DNA from: Mucilaginibacter gossypii
GTDB lineage: Bacteria; Bacteroidota; Bacteroidia; Sphingobacteriales; Sphingobacteriaceae
Reading direction: 5' to 3'
Length of the DNA stretch: 64,000 nt
NCBI RefSeq assembly: GCF_900100945.1
Contig: NZ_FNCG01000011.1
Span: 170,552 to 234,551, forward strand
Below the pieces are notes generated by a model. That model worked only from the letters and a program-made list of their open reading frames with translations. It ran no database searches and was not told where the DNA came from. The first letter of the stretch is position 1. Every line of letters begins with the position of its first letter. Positions 1-8,100 of the stretch are shown in pieces. The position numbers and the translations under genes are program-made.

Positions 1-91
1 TGAGACCTTCGTCGTTATAGCTTATATTATCCAGGTATTTATCCTTAGCGATAGAGTTACCTTGTTCCCATACATTAAATTCGTCGGCCAT
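1..91 (-). CDS. partial CDS at window edge, unknown function
   Basis: An ATG at 91 on the minus strand opens a frame with no stop through to base 1, about 30 codons, beginning MADEFNVWEQG. It starts 8 bases after the stop of the alpha/beta hydrolase gene on the same strand, so it may be the next gene of an operon. The visible part is charged and soluble and I recognise no family. The rest lies outside the window. A chance open frame of this length is possible. Confidence 0.4.
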   Translation of the reverse strand, partial: MADEFNVWEQGNSIAKDKYLDNISYNDEGL

Positions 92-99
92 ATAGTTTA

Positions 100-1020
100 T
101 TACCCCTTCAAAAACGAAAGGATTTTAGCATTTACGGTGTCGGCCTTTTCAATCATGGGTAAATGTGCTGCGCCATCAACAGGGAAAAAGTCGGTCTTCA
201 ATACACTACGGATGGAATCACTAAAACGTAGGGGTAGGGTTTTATCAGCTTTGCCCCATATCAGTAATACGCTTTTGCCTGCACTGTTGAGGCAGGTATT
301 GCTTTCGCGACCATTTTGATTGTAATTGTACAGGGTTGAAACCAGCGCGTTTCTAAACCCCTTATACTCCATTTGCGGCAGGTAGCGGTTTACCCATTCG
401 GGGTGGTTTCTCGGATAAAGAAAATCGGTTGTTTGTCCTTTTGCTCTTTCGTCGGAGTTCACAGCTTCGTTGTAGAGTGTGAAATATTGCGGAGCTACCG
501 GCTTTTTTTGTTCATATACCGGGTCAACAAGTATTAGTTTGTTAACCATACCGGGGTGACTGCAGGTAAAATTGGTTATCACTGCGCCACCGAATGATAC
601 GCCTGCTAAATTTATTTTCCCGTTTAATTTAAGTTGATTAATGAGATCGAGCAGCTGCGTATTGTAAAGCTCCTGGTTATAGGGCACATTGGGCCTGTCT
701 GAATAACCACGGCCAAACATATCATAGCGTAATACCCGGTATCCTTTTTTTATCAAAAAATCGTACGTTGGGTCCCAGATATAATAGGGTACGCTAAAGC
801 CGTGGACAAGTATAACAACCTGGGCACTATCAGGGCCTTCGAGCTGGTAATGGGTTACGCCCTGACTTAATTTGATGAAGTTGCCGGGAACATTTTTGCG
901 GCTGGTATCGGTTAAGGTTTTGGTTTCTTTATTGTTATATCTATAGAAGCCGTATAGTATTAATGACGCGGCCCCGACAAGAAATATCACAATTATAATG
1001 CTTACTTTAAGTATTTTCAT
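100..1020 (-). CDS. alpha/beta hydrolase, membrane-anchored
   Basis: A 306-residue alpha/beta-hydrolase-fold protein. Residues 5-25 are a hydrophobic signal anchor or uncleaved signal peptide, so the catalytic domain should face the periplasm. HGFS near residue 73 forms the oxyanion region, GVSFGG at 140-145 is the nucleophile elbow with Ser142, and an Asp near 259 (GKAD) and His286 (AAHLP) complete a plausible triad. The family includes esterases, lipases and C-C hydrolases; the substrate cannot be read from sequence. It is divergent from the DUF2520 gene, with an 82-base gap between them. Confidence 0.85.
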   Translation of the reverse strand: MKILKVSIIIVIFLVGAASLILYGFYRYNNKETKTLTDTSRKNVPGNFIKLSQGVTHYQLEGPDSAQVVILVHGFSVPYYIWDPTYDFLIKKGYRVLRYDMFGRGYSDRPNVPYNQELYNTQLLDLINQLKLNGKINLAGVSFGGAVITNFTCSHPGMVNKLILVDPVYEQKKPVAPQYFTLYNEAVNSDERAKGQTTDFLYPRNHPEWVNRYLPQMEYKGFRNALVSTLYNYNQNGRESNTCLNSAGKSVLLIWGKADKTLPLRFSDSIRSVLKTDFFPVDGAAHLPMIEKADTVNAKILSFLKG

Positions 1021-1102
1021 GCGGTATTAGATGTTGGTTTCTAAAATACAGAAATATTTATACTACAGTTAGTTAAATAATTATATCTATTGTAAAGAAT
1101 AT

Positions 1103-1885
1103 ATGAACATTACCATAATAGGCTCCGGCAACGTAGCAACCCATATGGCAGCAGCGTTTAAAAATGCAGGCCACCGTATTGTGCAGGTATACAGCCGCGA
1201 TATACAGCATGCCGCTTTATTGGCCTACCATGTTAGCGCCGAAGCGATAGATAACCTTGACAATATTAATCCTGATACGGGATTGTTTGTTGTTTCGGTT
1301 AAGGACGATGCTATAACGACTGTTGTTAAAGCGTTGTCGGCCCATAAAAAGTTAATAGTAAATACATCGGGCTCAACCGATTTGAACAGTTTGCTGGCTT
1401 TTACCCCAAAGGCCGGTGTATTTTATCCCTTGCAAACGTTTAGCAAAATAAGAGAGGTTGATTTCAGATCTGTCCCGCTCTGTCTTGAAGGTGCTGACGA
1501 CGGTATACTTGCTGATTTAAAGCAGCTGGCATTTACCATCAGTAATAATGTATATAGCGTTAACTCCGCCCGGCGCAAAATATTGCACCTCGCCGCGGTA
1601 TTTGCCTGTAATTTCCCCAATTATTTGTACGGGGTTGCCCAAGACCTGCTTGCGCAAAATCAAATGGAGTTTAACATGCTGCGCCCCCTGATCCTGGAAA
1701 CTGCCCAAAAAGTGCTTGAACAGGAACCACGCAATGTACAAACCGGCCCTGCAGTACGCAATGATGAGGGCACTATGGCCACTCACATGCAGATGTTAAG
1801 CGAGATGCCTATGTTACAGGATATTTACAGTTTGTTAAGTCAGGGTATTATCAAAAACAACAAAGGGGTTACCGCACCCGAGTAA
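1103..1885 (+). CDS. Rossmann-like/DUF2520 NAD(P)-binding protein
   Basis: The protein has 260 residues. It opens with ITIIGSGNVATHMA, a glycine-rich Rossmann dinucleotide-binding loop typical of F420/NADP-oxidoreductase-like proteins. The C-terminal half (about 125-250) is helical and matches the DUF2520 layout, with HLAAVFACNFPNYLY as the recognisable stretch. Members resemble 6-phosphogluconate or ketopantoate dehydrogenases, but the substrate is unknown. In Bacteroidota this gene often sits beside kdsC-like and maf genes, which follow here after a ferredoxin and IscX. The start ATG has no competitor nearby. Confidence 0.85.
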   Translation: MNITIIGSGNVATHMAAAFKNAGHRIVQVYSRDIQHAALLAYHVSAEAIDNLDNINPDTGLFVVSVKDDAITTVVKALSAHKKLIVNTSGSTDLNSLLAFTPKAGVFYPLQTFSKIREVDFRSVPLCLEGADDGILADLKQLAFTISNNVYSVNSARRKILHLAAVFACNFPNYLYGVAQDLLAQNQMEFNMLRPLILETAQKVLEQEPRNVQTGPAVRNDEGTMATHMQMLSEMPMLQDIYSLLSQGIIKNNKGVTAPE

Positions 1886-1899
1886 TTTTGTTACTTTTG
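1883..1899 (+). promoter_or_regulatory. two candidate Bacteroidota -7 elements before ferredoxin gene
   Basis: TAATTTTG (1883-1890) and TACTTTTG (1892-1899) both fit the Bacteroidota -7 consensus TAnnTTTG. They sit in the short gap before the ferredoxin ATG at 1905. No clear -33 TTG is seen at the right spacing, and a start point downstream of 1899 would give an almost leaderless transcript, so this is weak. Confidence 0.3.
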
Positions 1900-1904
1900 C
1901 TTAA

Positions 1905-2237
1905 ATGAACATTTATAAAATAAAGATCAATTTCGAGGAAAAAGGGCACGAAAGCGTTGAGTTACCTATAGCCGAAGGAGAATCTGTATTAGACGTATGC
2001 CTGGAGAATGGCATTGAACTACAGCACAATTGCGGTGGTGTTTGCGGATGCAGCACATGCCATGTTTATGTAAACAAGGGGATGGATAATATCCAGGAGA
2101 TATCCGATAAAGAAGAGGATTTTATTGACAGGGCTGTTAACCCGCGCATTAATTCGCGCCTGGGTTGCCAGTGTGTGATTGTTGATGGCGACATTGAAGT
2201 TACCCTGCCGGATCAGTCGCAGTTTTTAGGCCACTAA
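1905..2237 (+). CDS. [2Fe-2S] ferredoxin, adrenodoxin-type
   Basis: A 110-residue ferredoxin. The cluster loop is C43-x3-C47-x-C49-x2-C52; with C88 it gives the adrenodoxin pattern C-x5-C-x2-C...C using C43, C49, C52 and C88. C47 and C90 are extra cysteines close to the cluster. Ferredoxins of this type carry electrons in the cytoplasm for Fe-S cluster assembly or oxygenases. The next gene encodes IscX, an Fe-S assembly protein, which favours a cluster-assembly role. The gap to the preceding DUF2520 gene is only 19 bases. Confidence 0.9.
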   Translation: MNIYKIKINFEEKGHESVELPIAEGESVLDVCLENGIELQHNCGGVCGCSTCHVYVNKGMDNIQEISDKEEDFIDRAVNPRINSRLGCQCVIVDGDIEVTLPDQSQFLGH

Positions 2238-2327
2238 TATTTGCATCAATCCGTTTAAACAATAAATAAAACGTATAATTTACAACGTATTAGCGCAACC
2301 CCCGGGTAGTACGTAAAATCAACAAAA

Positions 2328-2570
2328 ATGAGCGATAATAAATTTGCCTTACCAATTCACTGGAATGATTATGAAGATATTGCCATTGAACTTTATGAAA
2401 AGTTTGGTGACGATTTTGACGAATCAAGAATATACCGCATCCGTTTTACCGAACTGCTGGAATGGGTATTGAGCCTGCCTAATTTTGCCGGTACCCGTGC
2501 CGAATCAAACGAAGGCCACCTGGAGCAGATCCAATCGGCCTGGGTATACGAGTGGCGGGATAATCAATAA
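2328..2570 (+). CDS. iscX: Fe-S assembly protein IscX
   Basis: An 80-residue acidic protein with the IscX signature: an N-terminal WNDYEDIAIELYEKF helix, a DFDESRIYRIRFTEL stretch and a WVYEWRD C-terminus. IscX binds the cysteine desulfurase IscS and iron and modulates cluster assembly. The length is only slightly above the enterobacterial protein (about 66 residues). It follows the ferredoxin gene on the same strand, as in classical isc operons, although no other isc gene is in view. Confidence 0.85.
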   Translation: MSDNKFALPIHWNDYEDIAIELYEKFGDDFDESRIYRIRFTELLEWVLSLPNFAGTRAESNEGHLEQIQSAWVYEWRDNQ

Positions 2571-2656
2571 TTCAGTTGGCAGTTTTGAGCCGGCGGTTTG
2601 CAGTTTTAAATTTGCGATTAGCAGTTTAGCACAAAGCAAACATTCTGTAATCAAAA

Positions 2657-2722
2657 AATCGGTGAAATCACCTCAACAAATCGGTGGGATCACGAAACAA
2701 AATCGGTGTAATCATAACCATG
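2657..2722 (+). repeat. three 22-bp tandem repeats abutting the KdsC-type start codon
   Basis: AATCGGTG followed by two variable bases and ATCA occurs at 2657, 2679 and 2701, an exact 22-base period. The third unit runs into the ATG at 2720. A degenerate GGCAGTTT-like repeat precedes it (about 2574-2625). Confidence 0.75.
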
Positions 2723-3241
2723 GAATCATTCCTGAATAAATTAAAAGATGTTACTACCCTCATTTTTGATGTGGATGGCGTTTTGACCGACGGGTCTGTT
2801 TTTGTAACGGAAGCTGGCGAACAAAGCCGCGCCTTTAATATTAAAGATGGCTACGCGCTACAGTTAGCTGTTAAATGCGGTTATAATGTTTGCGCCATAT
2901 CGGGCAGCCGCTCAAAAAGTGCCATGTACAGGTTAAACAGCCTTGGCATCCAGGACGTGTATATGGGCACACATACCAAATCGCAAAGGTTCAAGATTTA
3001 CCTGGAAGAAAAAAGCATAATCGCCACCAACGTTTTATACATGGGCGATGATATTCCCGACCTGGAAGTGATGAAGCTTGCAGGCCTGCCTGTTTGCCCT
3101 GCCGATGCTGTTGAAGAGATCAAAGCAGTTAGCGCCTACGTATCGCCCTACGGCGGAGGCAAAGGCTGTGCCCGCGATATCATTGAAAAAGTGCTTAAGG
3201 TTCAGGATAAATGGATGAGCAAACAGGCGTATAGCTGGTAG
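2720..3241 (+). CDS. kdsC: KdsC-type HAD phosphatase (Kdo-8-phosphate phosphatase)
   Basis: The protein has 173 residues. DVDGVLTDG at 17-25 is HAD motif I with Asp17 and Asp19; SGSRS is motif II and GDDIPDLEVM is motif IV. The short cap-less form is that of KdsC, which removes phosphate from Kdo-8-phosphate before activation by KdsB; a kdsB gene lies at 33240-33974. The ATG at 2720 fits the family; a start at 2684 would add 12 residues encoded by intergenic repeats. Sugar-phosphate phosphatases of the same class are the main alternative. Confidence 0.85.
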   Translation: MESFLNKLKDVTTLIFDVDGVLTDGSVFVTEAGEQSRAFNIKDGYALQLAVKCGYNVCAISGSRSKSAMYRLNSLGIQDVYMGTHTKSQRFKIYLEEKSIIATNVLYMGDDIPDLEVMKLAGLPVCPADAVEEIKAVSAYVSPYGGGKGCARDIIEKVLKVQDKWMSKQAYSW

Positions 3242-3425
3242 GGTTTGGTCCATAGTCCATAGCCCATAGCCCATAGTCGATAATCTACAGATCATGGTTC
3301 ATGGAATAAACTCGGCAGATCATGGTTATCAATAGTTTTGTTGCTACTATGATCTATGAACCATTTGCTACGAACTAATCAATGCAGCTACCATGATCTA
3401 TGAACCATCAACCATGAACTAAAAA
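3241..3425. repeat. degenerate CATAG / ATCATGGTTCATGG repeat with inverted halves
   Basis: The gap between kdsC and maf is built from repeated words: CCATAGTCCATAGCCCATAG near 3250, GATCATGGTTCATGG near 3291, then the opposite orientation, TGATCTATGAACCAT near 3349 and 3393. The halves could pair into a long imperfect stem. The same vocabulary recurs at 35281-35395 and 53846-53880. Confidence 0.7.
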
Positions 3426-3426
3426 T

Positions 3427-3999
3427 ATGAACATCATCCCACCCGTAATTCTCGCATCAAAATCGCCAAGACGGCAGGAGTTGCTCCGGCTTATGGATAT
3501 TGATTTCAGGGTTGTGCTTAAAGAGGTTGATGAGTCTTTCCCCGATGGGCTTACCCCAACAGAGGTTGCCCTACATATAGCCCGTAAAAAAGCAGAAGCA
3601 TTTGACGAAACGGTAGGAGATGAGGTTGTGCTTACTGCCGATACTATAGTTTGTATTGATGGCCTGATACTGGGTAAACCCGAAACCCGCGCACATGCTA
3701 TCGAAATGCTGCAAATGCTATCGGGCCGTGTACACCAGGTTATTACCGGTGTATGTTTGTTATATAAAGGGCGTTATAACAATTTTTATGATCTTACCGA
3801 AGTGCTCTTCCGCAAGCTTTCTGATGCCGAGATCAGTAATTATGTAGATAAGTACCAGCCGCTTGATAAGGCCGGATCATACGGCATCCAGGAGCTGATA
3901 GGCCTGATAGGCATCGAACGGATTGAAGGCTCATATACCAACGTTGTCGGCTTACCTACCCAAAAGGTTTATGCGCAATTGCGCAGCTTAAGCAAATAG
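3427..3999 (+). CDS. maf: Maf-family nucleotide pyrophosphatase
   Basis: A 190-residue Maf/YceF/YhdE-type protein. ASKSPRRQELL at 10-20 is the conserved N-terminal nucleotide-binding motif, TADTIVCIDG carries the catalytic Asp, and LGKP and GSYGIQ (with an upstream DKAG) are further family signatures. Maf proteins hydrolyse non-canonical or modified nucleoside triphosphates such as dTTP/UTP, m5UTP or pseudo-UTP in the cytoplasm. A near-full-length, intact gene that follows kdsC on the same strand, a common Bacteroidota neighbourhood. Confidence 0.9.
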   Translation: MNIIPPVILASKSPRRQELLRLMDIDFRVVLKEVDESFPDGLTPTEVALHIARKKAEAFDETVGDEVVLTADTIVCIDGLILGKPETRAHAIEMLQMLSGRVHQVITGVCLLYKGRYNNFYDLTEVLFRKLSDAEISNYVDKYQPLDKAGSYGIQELIGLIGIERIEGSYTNVVGLPTQKVYAQLRSLSK

Positions 4000-4232
4000 A
4001 TTTCCTGGTATTGCAACTCACACACCACATACAGGCGCAAGTATTGTGCGGCTGCCTGTGCGGGGATTACTTGTGCCTTTCGCAAACCATTTTATTCGTC
4101 GTTACAGTTTCGCTAAACATCGTCAATTTTGATAAAGCGTGTTTTTTCCGGTACAATTAAATAAATAATTATTTAATTTAAACCTTTGTTTCCTGCATAG
4201 TCTAACGTATTAAATAAAGGGAGTAATTTGTC

Positions 4233-4898
4233 ATGAAAAAAACTATTAATACAGGGCTGGTGTTACTGCTGGTGGCTGCCTTGTCTGCATGCAGCAGTTA
4301 CAACTATTACACCGCAGCCCGAAACAAAACAGATTTATCCGCTTACCGTACATTTGCCTGGCTACCTCCTGCAACCATGACCAATAAAGCCGGCGCAGTT
4401 GTAAAAAAGGAAGTGGCTGATGAAAAGGTTAAGGACGCGGCTATTTCGGCATTGGAAAACAAGGGGTTAAAATTTCAGGAAAATAACCCCGATCTGTTGG
4501 TAAGCTATACCACAGTTACCGGCAGGGGAATGAAAACTGAGTTTTATCCTTATTACTATGGCGGTTACCCGGGCTTCGGTTTAGGATTTGGCTGGGGTTG
4601 GGGAGGTGGCTGGGGCTATCGTCCGTTTTATGGCTATGGCGGTTGGGGTTGGGGATATCCTTATGGTTACGGTTATGGCGGCGGCGGTTATGCCCGCGTG
4701 CCTTACAAAGAAGGTACCCTGATTATTGACATTATGGATACCAAATCGCGCAAACTGGTATGGCGTGGTTTTGGTGTTGGCGAACTGCACAACCCGCAAA
4801 AAACTGTAAAGGAACTGCCCAAAGTAGTTAACGGCATTATTGAACAACTACAGCTTAACCAGGTACAGCAAGACCAGGTGCCAATGAAAAAAGCATAA
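4233..4898 (+). CDS. DUF4136 lipoprotein with Gly/Tyr/Trp-rich insert
   Basis: A 221-residue predicted lipoprotein: a signal peptide ends in LSACSS with the lipidated cysteine near residue 20. Residues 30-100 and 155-205 match the DUF4136 layout (YRTFAWLPP, DLLVSYTTV, LIIDIMDTKSRKLVWRG). Between them, about residues 108-152, lies an insert made almost only of Gly, Tyr and Trp. The function is unknown. The gene stands alone, and a hairpin terminator follows at 4930. Confidence 0.85.
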   Translation: MKKTINTGLVLLLVAALSACSSYNYYTAARNKTDLSAYRTFAWLPPATMTNKAGAVVKKEVADEKVKDAAISALENKGLKFQENNPDLLVSYTTVTGRGMKTEFYPYYYGGYPGFGLGFGWGWGGGWGYRPFYGYGGWGWGYPYGYGYGGGGYARVPYKEGTLIIDIMDTKSRKLVWRGFGVGELHNPQKTVKELPKVVNGIIEQLQLNQVQQDQVPMKKA

Positions 4899-4929
4899 GA
4901 AATTTGCTGATCAATTATTGAACTAATGC

Positions 4930-4966
4930 AAAAATCCCTTCGGGCGCTAAGCCTGGAGGGATTTTT
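4930..4966. terminator. bidirectional hairpin terminator
   Basis: AAAAATCCCT (4930-4939) pairs exactly with AGGGATTTTT (4957-4966) around a 17-base loop. It can end the plus-strand DUF4136 gene and the minus-strand small gene whose TAG at 4947 lies inside the loop. Confidence 0.75.
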
Positions 4967-5147
4967 GTTTGCGGTATAAATGGGTTACAGTAAAAATAAG
5001 GACGGCTACAGCTAAAACAATAACCCAGCCATCAAGCGGGCAGTTAGCGTCGCCATCGGCATTATCACAGGGATTATCTAACTGGGCAAAACAGCTTAGG
5101 GTGGCAGCCGCAAAAACAAGGGCGGTTAAAAAGAACTTTTTTTTCAT
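4947..5147 (-). CDS. small secreted membrane-tail protein, PID-CTERM-like
   Basis: A 66-residue protein. Residues 1-21 are a signal peptide ending in CFAQ. Next comes a short acidic Cys-containing stretch (DNPCDNADGDANCPLDG), then one hydrophobic helix (about 42-57) and a basic tail. Many Bacteroidota encode such mini-proteins with Pro-Ile/Leu-Asp-Gly before a C-terminal helix, and some databases treat this as a sorting signal (PID-CTERM); the assignment here is by resemblance. It follows the T9SS cargo gene by 16 bases on the same strand, so co-transcription is likely. Confidence 0.65.
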   Translation of the reverse strand: MKKKFFLTALVFAAATLSCFAQLDNPCDNADGDANCPLDGWVIVLAVAVLIFTVTHLYRKQKSLQA

Positions 5148-5163
5148 ATGCGCAAATCGCTTG

Positions 5164-8100
5164 TTATTGTTTTAAAAATTTACCGGTGCCAATCAACTGT
5201 TTGGTTTTATTATCGGTAACCCTTATAATATATGTTCCCGGCACTAAACCGGTTACGTTGTTTTTCCAGTAAAGCTGTGTGATATTTACTGCCTTCAGTA
5301 TCACACCACTGCTGTTGGTTAACTGAATATTATAGTTTGCTGAAGCGTTGGTTTGCCCTATGGTTAGGTTTAATGTTTCTGTTACAGGGTTTGGATATAT
5401 CGTAAGCAGGCTATTGCTTATGTTATTTTTTGTATTGGCATACATTAATGGCAGCTCTTTTGACAGGCTGATATCATTGTTTAAATCAGTTAACTGAACA
5501 CGGTAATTATTTAAGCCTTTTGCCGGGTTAGGGTCAGTATAAGAGTAAGTTCCCAAACCGTTCGATTTTATCACATCCAGGTTTTCCCAGGTTTTGCCGT
5601 TATCTGTGCTTCTTTGCAGCGTAAATGTGGTGTAGTTTGCCTCATTTTCAACAATCCAGGTTGTTTTAGCCCCGCCGGTTGCTTTTACGGCATTAAAATC
5701 AAGCAGCCGCAAGCCCAATGCAGGTGATTGGCGCAATATCAGCTGAAAACGTTTTTTACCAAAAGTAGCCGGGGTACTTTTATCAATATTGTAGCTGTAA
5801 ATGTTGTTGTGTTTAAGATCCAACGAATCTTTAGTAAAGTTATCCTTAAGCCATATTTCATAAATGGCAGGTACGTTGCTAAGTGCTCTTAGTTTTAATT
5901 GATAAGGCCCGGATGAGGTAGCGTCAGACGTTAGGGGAATGATCTCCTGTTGCTTTTTGGGGAAAGGCCGGTGATGGATAACGGTTTTAACGCTATCGCT
6001 TGACAGGGCCGACAAGGCTATCTGTGCACCATTGGTGCCCAGGTCTTCCGCATCTTTACTATTTTCAAACGCTGTACTCGCGTCGTTATTAAATGCAATA
6101 ACAATATCATCGGTATTAATGGAGTCCTTTATCATTTGCAGCCTTAATATCGGTTCGGCCAATGATGATGAAGTTTGTTGTGATGCTGCTAATTGTGCTT
6201 CGGCAGCCTTCAATATGTCCATGTCGGCAGCTGTGGCCGCCAGTTTCTGTAACCCCTTATCAGCAGGGGCACTTAATAAGGCTATCAGATTTGATGCCGT
6301 TGGTTGCGTTGTTGACTTCGCCGATTCCCTGAAAGTTAATGATTGCGAAGCTGAGGTAGCCTGTATAAAAAACGCCTGCCCGCTGGCTATCATATTACTT
6401 GCATAGCCATCGCTCGAAATACCGGGGTTAATATTGGTAGTCGTATCTGCTGTAGATATAGCAGTGGCCTTTTGCATGTAGCTGGCATACTGCTTTGTTT
6501 TTGGATTGTAAACCCATATTTTGCCCGGAGCAGATAGGGTTGCAGCCGAAGATACCTCTGAGGGGAAACCGGCCCCGTAAATTGAGGATGTGGCGGAAAC
6601 GGTTGTTGTTGTGCCCCTGCGGTTAAATTTTTCCCAATTGATGGTGGCTGCGTAAGGATTTCCAACCAGGTTATATCCGTTAACCTGGCTGCCTGTAGTA
6701 TTGCTGAACAAGAGGCTGGTTGTGCCGCTGTACCAGTTGGTTACTGTAATGTCACCTGTGTTTAATGTACCTGTTGTTGTTAAAGTGGTGTTGGTGGGTA
6801 CATAGCTTGCGGTTGTTGAAGTTGCAAGATCGGCGGCTGTCCTGTCTCCCCTGAAAAAGAAAAGGAAGCCGTTTCCGACAGGTATGGTATGTGAACCGTC
6901 GGTATCAAAAATATAAGTTGGCGGGGAGTTGATATTGTTGATGCCCCTGAAATTACCGGCTGTAAAAGACGCTTGCGACGAGGCTATGTTTTCCCTGAAG
7001 CAATAAATTGTGGGATTGCCCGATTTATCAAAGCCGCCCGTTGTGCCTGTAGTGCCGGTTATCCATGATGAGTTTTTAAGATAATTTATACTGATTACCT
7101 TGGCTGATGAACCTGTATTAACGGGTGATGAAAGTAACCTGTACCCCCGGTTATATGAATTGCCGCCGCTTATAAAACGCTGTACGTTTACATTGCCTGT
7201 AATTGCTGTGCCGGAAGGAATAGCATCTACAGTGGCTGAGCCTGTTGCATCGGAGTTTAACGTTAAAACACCGCCGGCAGCAAGGGTAGCTGTACCGCCC
7301 ATAGTAAGTATACCCGAGGATGATACCGCGAATTTACCGGCGCCCGACATGGTTTTTATACCGCTGCCATTAACAGTAACATTATTAAATTTTGTGCCGT
7401 TGGTGCTGTTGTCTGTAAGAGATTGAGCGCCTGCTTTACTAAAAAACACTGTTCCGGTGCCTGCCGTAAACGTACCCGTGTTGGTGTAATCGCCATTTAA
7501 GGTTAGTGTGCCCGCCCCGCCTGTAATAACAGCGCTGTTAGTAGTGTTGCCAGTAATACTAATATTGCCAGAACCCTGGGTTACGTTTGCCGAATTGCTC
7601 CAGGTTCCTGTAACAGTTATAACAGGGTTGTTCGTGTTAAGGCCTATTGCACCCCCGCTTGTGATCCAGTTTCCGCTTACGGTTAGCGCGCCGCCGTCGA
7701 CAGTTTTGGCTGCCGCCCCTGATAAGGTGAGGTTATCATAGTTGGAGGGGGTTGTACCTATAAAGCTGTCATTAGTGGCGTGTACAGTTTGCGTGCCCGA
7801 AGTAGCTGCGTAGTTAACGAGTCCGGTGCCGCTGCCGCCGGTGGTGAAATCGATAGTGCCACCTGTAGCGGCACTTATTGGGGTATTGCCTGTTAAGTTT
7901 AAAGTAGTAGCCCCGGTACCAGTATCCATATCAACGAGGGCCGCATTGGTAATAGTAAGACCCCCGCTGGTCATGTTTACGTAGCTTGAATTTGTGGTAG
8001 CTATACTACTTATTGTTAATATTCCCGAATTTAGATGGAACGTGGCGTTATTAACAGAGTAATTTTGTAATCCTGATGTATAGGTTCCCAATGCCGAGGA

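Noticed and set aside
2657..2722. Short tandem repeat as a possible CRISPR array
   Set aside because: Only three 14-base units with 8-base gaps; no conserved 25-40-base repeats, no spacers and no cas genes.
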